Assembly (NCBI GenBank): GCA_037783415.1
Contig: JAZGTN010000035.1
Span: 1,922,001 to 1,986,000, forward strand
Direction: 5' to 3'
Length of the DNA: 64,000 nt
Origin: Leptasterias polaris
Lineage: Eukaryota > Echinodermata > Asteroidea > Forcipulatida > Asteriidae
The notes beneath the pieces are model-generated. The model searched no databases. It was not told the origin of the DNA and worked only from the letters and a program-made list of their open reading frames with translations. The position numbers and the translations under genes were made by a program. Of this stretch, positions 59,301-64,000 are shown one piece after another (within the stretch, counting starts at the first letter, position 1; every line of letters begins with the position of its first letter).

Positions 59301-62300
59301 GGTATGGGATAAGACATCCTTCTAGAAGGAGCGACACTTTTATCTGTCGAAGAAGCTGCCTGATGATTGTGACTGGGCGGCAGTGTCTTCTGCAAGATTT
59401 CACTCTTTCTAGATCTTGGTGGTTTGCTCAGAGCAGTCGACCCATTAGACGGTGACTTTCTTTCTACTGGACCTCTTGTCCTGCTGGGGTTTGCGACAGG
59501 TTGCTGTTGGCTTCTTCTGTTGGAAGTAACGTTCCTATTGATGATCTCTCCTGTTCCGGGCGCCTGTTTGGAGAAGATTTGCTTCTCCTTTAGGTGGTGA
59601 TGACTGCCTTGTCTGATCTTGACACTCGTCTGAACCACGTTGGCATCAACGGGTCTGAGAGGTCCTGGTCGCCCTGGTGGTGTGTCTACATGACTCGATC
59701 TCATCATGTGTCTGTCCACACCCACATGATGACCATGCTCTGATGGAACTGACAAATTTTCTTGACCAGTTTGCATGTTAACGGAGGGTTGAAACGTCTG
59801 TTTTGTCGAAAAGCCTTGAGGTTGCTGTTGATGGGGGATCATGGGGTTGGGCAAAGAGTCTTGGGACTGAGTAATAATGATGACCTCCTGTGATTCATCA
59901 AGGAAGCTGTCGAAGAGGATTGATAACTCTGGTACACTTGGCTGCACAGTTGGACTCTACAGAAAAAAAATCAAAATACAAAATCGTAATCTTCTTTAGT
60001 TCTTTGTGTAGCGTATAACTGACTTTTCGGCTTTAAATAAAAAGTAAAATAAAAAAAAATCACTTTAGAGACAAAACCGCATCCACCTATGTTGCACAAC
60101 CTTGTTGCACATTTGTCAAATCATCATTGCATAAAGATTGCATTGTAATATTAGGTTGCTATAAGGCAGACTTGCAATATTTGATTCTGAAAAGAGCCGG
60201 TGTGGTCTCGACGTTTCTAACAGTATACTCTGCTCATTTCTTCCAAGTGCAATTCACCTCTTTAATAAACGACATGTCAGATAATATTTTCAGATAATAT
60301 GTGTTTTTTGAATTAATGTTTTTAATGGCTACTTAATGTTTTATCATCATGTTCATGTGCATTTAGTGTTATCTTTATATTTGTATATAAATGTTTAAAT
60401 TTAATTGTTTTTATAACTTATGTACACCAGGAGTGAGAATTTCATGCATTTTTATTGTATGACGAATAAATCATTGAATTGAATTGAATTGAATTGAAAT
60501 GAATTGAATTCAGGGGAAACAGAGCAGAGTATACTGTTCGAAATGTCGAGACCACTCTGGCTCTTTTCAGAGCCAACACTCGTCCCAAGAGAGATTCACA
60601 CATGGTTATACCCGCAAGTTTACTAGTTATAGTTACTTCTTATTTTCCACACCGTGTAAAGCTTCAAACATCACTTAATTCCAGGTTAGTATGTTTGCAC
60701 TATGGAGTTCTTGTATGGAGAGCCTTATGTATGTTTGCACCATGGAATACTTGTATGGAGAGCCTAACGTAACAATACTACATAAAAGAAAAGGATCACA
60801 CAAAGGAAGTTTCAACGTTACCTTGTCGAGCAGTGGCTTAGGGCTGGGGCGGGGCATGGTCTGTGCCTCTTCTCCTGCCATGGTAACTGAATGAGAGCGT
60901 GGCAGGCGTGGCTGACTTGGCTTTTGGAGAGGCGTACTTTTTGGATTGAGACTGCAAGCAAAAGGTAAAGTAAAAGAGATGAACACCTGTAAACCAGAAT
61001 CACTGAGCACCACACCTATGAAGAGTGTGCACAAAATTGGTAAGAGTGAAAATATCTGTGTTCACAGTTTTGCATACAACTATGAAATAAAGATGGTCAT
61101 GGTGGAAAACTTCCCTCGAAGTATTTTTGCTTGAAATGCTACAGTTTTTGAGAAATTATTCTAATGTTTGAGAACAGGGAAAACATGATTTTCCCCCCCC
61201 ACTATTTCCTCAAGACTCTGATGACCAATTGCAGGCCTGGAAGTAATCGGAGGCCATCGCCTCTGTTGCAGATCTATTAAACAGGAACAGTGTTAAAAGA
61301 GGTCAGCAAAACAGAGAAACACAAAGCAGGAAATGAGATTCTGGACTTCAGAATGAACTGTTTTTAAAGGGTGTGTACAACATCGGTAATTGTCAAAGAC
61401 CAGTATCCACACTTGATGTGACCCAACATATACATGAAATAACGAGCCTGTGAAAGTTTAAGCTAAATCGGTCTTAGGAGTCATCAGAAAACAGTGAAAA
61501 ACCCCATTATATTGGTTTCACTGTTTTCTAACATCATACTTTATCACCAGTGATAAAGACTAATTGTTTTGCTCATTTCCTAAAAAGAATATCATTTCAA
61601 GCAAAACTATTTCAAGGGAAGTTTTCCACCATGACCATCTTTATACCATGTAAGTTATGTGCAAATCTGTGAACATTTATATTTTCGGTATTACCAATGT
61701 TGTACACACCCTTTTAAAGCAGAACCTCTTTATAACAGTGTTTTACTGCTGTACATAAGTTACACAAGTTTGTACTGGACAATACAATTGAATTATATGC
61801 AGGATTTCTTTAGCCGTACCAGTTGGGTATAAACTGCTTCAGTGCGTCCATGAAGAGTGCCCTATTAGGACCATCCCTGGCTGTGGTTAACTCCAGCTGT
61901 ACAGGGGAGCGGGCTGTCTGCTCACCATGCTGTGGGAATATAGGCAATATTAAATCTTTACGTCATTATCAAGAAAGATGCTTTAGTATCAAGTGTCAAT
62001 GTAATTCAGTGTGCGGAAACACCAGTGTATCTATCTACTTTGCTGTGTAGATTTGTCCCTTGAGAACTTGTCTTTCTCCCACACAGCAAAGTAGATAGAC
62101 ACACATGGCGTTACCATAAACCAAACTACATTGATACCTCACCATGCAATGCCTCAAAACCCATATACCCAGTAACACAAAATCAAAGTTCCACAATGTC
62201 AACCTTCTGATGGACATGTTTTGAAGTGTTTTGAATGAATAGGGAAAATTCCCGTCTTTCCATTAGCTTACAGGGCTGATGAGCATACCTTGTACACATG

Positions 62301-63974
62301 GATGTTTTCTCTGCAACCCACTAACTCAAAGCTTGGTTTGTCACCACCACCCAGGCTACGGCACTCATAGAAAACCGGCTGACGACGGGATGGGGAAAAC
62401 ATTACCAGGAGGAATCCTTGCTTTGAGGTACACACTCTGTAACCAAAAAAACCCAAAGTGTTCCAAGGTAATTAAAAATGTAAAAGAGATTTGAGATTTG
62501 ACTACAAACAGACCTTTGTGCAGATGTCTTTTTTTTCTAGCATTTAAGTCAATGTAACCAACCTGAGGCTGGAAGGCAAAATAGTCTGGCCCCCTGTATA
62601 AATGAGAATCAATATTCATAATTACTAAAGAACACAGGAAACATCTGAAAACAGGAGCATATCTCAAGGTCCATGGCAGGCCTGGAATAAACTGGCAAGG
62701 TCCATGGCAGGCCTGGAATAAACTGGAGGCCATGGCCTTTGTTGCCCCTGGTCTTGGCCTTGGTGCCCTTTTAAAAGTTTCCCATAGACTTTAAGATTTT
62801 GCAATGGAAGTGGCTTTTGCAAAATGAAAATGGCCTAGCCCTCTCTCAAAGATGAAATTCCAGGCCTGTCATGGTGTACTACATCTTGATTAAGTACTCA
62901 CACTTTGTTGTACATTTACCTGTGGAACTCACCATATTTGCGTGACGTCTCACAGACAACCCACAGGGAAAAAACTCATACTCATCCGAATGCACTCAAC
63001 TGAAAGTATGCCTTACCTTTCATGTATGCTGTTGTTGAACATGTATCTCAGGCAGCTTGCCCAAACCAGAGGGCTACACAGATTACTGAGACCACTCACC
63101 CAACTAATTGGAGAATCAAAGAAATCAAAATCAAAACCGAGAGGATTAGATATTAACTTGATCTCATACCTATGTCTACATGACACTTCACCAGGGCGTG
63201 AATTTTACACTGGACCGGAGGCCCTAGGCCAGTAGTTTTAGTGTTGGGCAAGTAAATTTATGCTCAGACAAGTCCAGGGGTTTTGTGTTTTTCAATTGAA
63301 TAACAACAATGTGTAATATCTTGAACAAAAACAAATAATGACAATTATTGACTTTGAGTCTGAAACCTTTCAATTATATTGTGTAATGAAGTATAGGTAG
63401 TACCCCCAAAAAGAGATGAGATAAATCTTCTCTGACATGTCTTAGTTCTTATTTGTTCAAATAAAAAACGGTTTCAAGCATGTTGTCGGAACTCAGGTTT
63501 TTGCTCATTTTGATTCTGTTGTTGTACAAATAATTCTGGTCCAGTAAACATTTTGAGTTTAAAAGCCTTGCCATACTTGTGGATTTTACTCCAAATTTCG
63601 AGCCTTGTCACCATAATTTTTTCACTACGCCCAGGATTACAATGTGTACCTGTGAGGGCAATGATTCTTGTCATGTTTCAGCCCTAAGGTTACTTTTACC
63701 TCAAAAGTACGGACAAATTCATAGAGATTCTTACCACAGAGTTTGGAGCTAAGGGTAAAATTCTGCGTGCATGATGAACAGAATTATAGTGGTAAGCAAA
63801 TATATCAATGCCTTTAAATTTGGCCCGGCCCTGAAATAAGTACCCTGCTTCAAACATTTGAAAACACTGAATATTCATGAGATCACTTACATGCCAATCA
63901 GTGGGAGGGTGCAGGCTTTTGGATCTGATTCCAATAGCAGTAACAGCTTGCGTGTCTGATCCATTGTAATGTAG
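53325..63974 (-). CDS. STIL: STIL centriolar assembly protein (3' ten exons; N-terminus outside window)
   Basis: Minus-strand exons 63974-63891, 63103-63017, 62436-62289, 61929-61820, 60951-60822, 59956-58526, 58359-57701, 56069-55694, 54600-54449 and 54195-53325 join in phase to about 1,349 codons. Landmarks against vertebrate STIL from memory: [37 protein letters not shown] (N-terminal domain end); MPRPSPKP (CPAP-binding proline motif); [12 protein letters not shown]; the short coiled coil [13 protein letters not shown] split by an intron (PLK4-binding in vertebrates); [40 protein letters not shown] and [11 protein letters not shown] (STAN motif, SAS-6 binding); C-terminus [18 protein letters not shown] recruits SAS-6 for cartwheel assembly in centriole duplication. 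The middle is low-complexity (Q, S, P, H). Exon 56069-55694 carries an internal 69-bp duplication. A minus-strand AATAAA at 53133-53128 may end the mRNA. Confidence 0.95.
55026..55562 (+). mobile_element. LINE reverse transcriptase C-terminal fragment (5' truncated)
   Basis: One open frame, about 178 codons, with [52 protein letters not shown] and [16 protein letters not shown], the familiar C-terminal region of non-LTR endonuclease/reverse transcriptases. The reading runs upstream of the first apparent start without a stop, as expected for a truncated insert. It sits in a STIL intron on the opposite strand. Its intact frame suggests a fairly young insertion. Confidence 0.88.
55715..55852 (-). 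repeat. Tandem 69-bp coding duplication in STIL
   Basis: Two head-to-tail 69-bp units (55715-55783 and 55784-55852) in frame, each encoding SGS(K/R)[10 protein letters not shown] then (A/T)SLLYRDKK. They differ at only a few bases, so the duplication is young. Confidence 0.92.
56168..56346. mobile_element. TTAA-type MITE family 4, copy 2 (STIL intron)
   Basis: TTAAAAGGGCTGTGTCGACA at left; GGCCTGCTTTGATCGTGACG then ACACAGTCCCTTTTA at right. Confidence 0.75.
56874..57119 (-). mobile_element. LINE (CR1/L2-like) C-terminal fragment
   Basis: Minus frame reads [20 protein letters not shown], then [20 protein letters not shown] and a stop. The xWNSLP...F+ motif is typical of the end of CR1/L2-type reverse transcriptases. 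Same strand as STIL, within the intron between exons 56069-55694 and 58359-57701. Confidence 0.75.
57265..57623. mobile_element. Giant palindromic MITE, copy 2 (STIL intron)
   Basis: TTAAAGGGATACGTTGCC at the left and GGCAACGTGTCCCTTTAA at the right; inner arms match copy 1 (ATGATCCACACAAATATGCC) with a deletion in the right arm. Confidence 0.88.
60190..60660. mobile_element. Foldback repeat, copy 2, interrupted by a LINE tail
   Basis: GAAAAGAGCCGGTGTGGTCT at left and ACCACTCTGGCTCTTTTCAG at right enclose the LINE-like tail at 60340-60515. Mirrored inner AACAGTATACTCTGCTC / GAGCAGAGTATACTGTT. In a STIL intron. Confidence 0.65.
60340..60515 (+). mobile_element. LINE 3' tail with (TTGAA)n microsatellite
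   Basis: GAGAATTTCATGCATTTTTA followed by GACGAATAAATCATTGAATT and several TTGAA repeats resembles L2/CR1 3' ends. A similar tail with (GAAT)n lies at 44770-44865. Confidence 0.5.
61027..61212. mobile_element. TTAA-type MITE family 3, half copy
   Basis: GGTAAGAGTGAAAATATCTG and AAGATGGTCATGGTGGAAAA match the left half of 14503-14845. Confidence 0.7.
61372..61718. mobile_element. TTAA-type MITE family 3, copy 3 (inverted; STIL intron)
   Basis: AAAGGGTGTGTACAACATCG at the left, TTGATGTGACCCAACATATA inside, TTGTACACACCCTTTTAA at the right. A half copy in the other orientation precedes it at 61027-61212. Confidence 0.8.
62690..62868. mobile_element. CAGGCCTGGAAT family repeat, copy 2
   Basis: GGCAGGCCTGGAATAAACTG (partly duplicated just before, 62672-62698), GTTTCCCATAGACTTTAAGA, GAAATTCCAGGCCTG. 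In a STIL intron. Confidence 0.7.
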
Positions 63975-64000
63975 CTGAAGATCAGGAAGAAAATAAAAAA

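Overview
This window looks like a chromosome segment from a marine invertebrate deuterostome, most likely an echinoderm (perhaps a sea star). The genes have many short exons with GT-AG introns, and every recognisable protein is metazoan. Introns and intergenic DNA are AT-rich and packed with MITEs, tRNA-derived SINEs and LINE/Penelope fragments. The species cannot be fixed from sequence alone. Exon coordinates were built by hand from splice consensus, phase continuity and remembered family sequences; no alignment was run.

Layout. (1) 1291-7013, minus strand: EFCAB7 (EvC-zone ciliary Hedgehog-signalling protein), 5' eight exons, continuing off the left edge. (2) 11338-22122, plus: a cytosolic thioredoxin in five exons. 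Its last intron holds 34 apparently identical copies of a 48-bp unit. (3) 27074-34019, plus: HMG-CoA synthase, seven coding exons, complete. (4) 39251-42181, plus: a YtcJ-type (amidohydrolase-3) metal hydrolase, six exons. (5) 43917-50048, minus: a CBM39 + GH16 beta-1,3-glucan-binding/glucanase-like gene that appears dead. Two nearly identical ~160-bp foldback MITEs sit inside two coding exons, and two further exons each lack one base in a C/G run. (6) 53325-63974, minus: STIL (centriole duplication), the ten 3'-most exons, running off the right edge.

The genes form no operon-like unit. EFCAB7 and thioredoxin are head to head, the hydrolase and the GH16 gene are tail to tail. EFCAB7 and STIL act at cilia/centrioles, HMG-CoA synthase in the mevalonate pathway, thioredoxin in redox control.

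The rest is mostly mobile DNA: at least ten dispersed MITE/foldback families (several with TTAA-type ends), at least two SINE families, three LINE 3' ends, and a Penelope-like element with a GIY-YIG domain. I found no CRISPR array, no convincing functional tRNA or rRNA gene, and no viral gene. The most notable items are the MITE-broken glucan-recognition gene and the homogenised 48-bp satellite in the thioredoxin intron.
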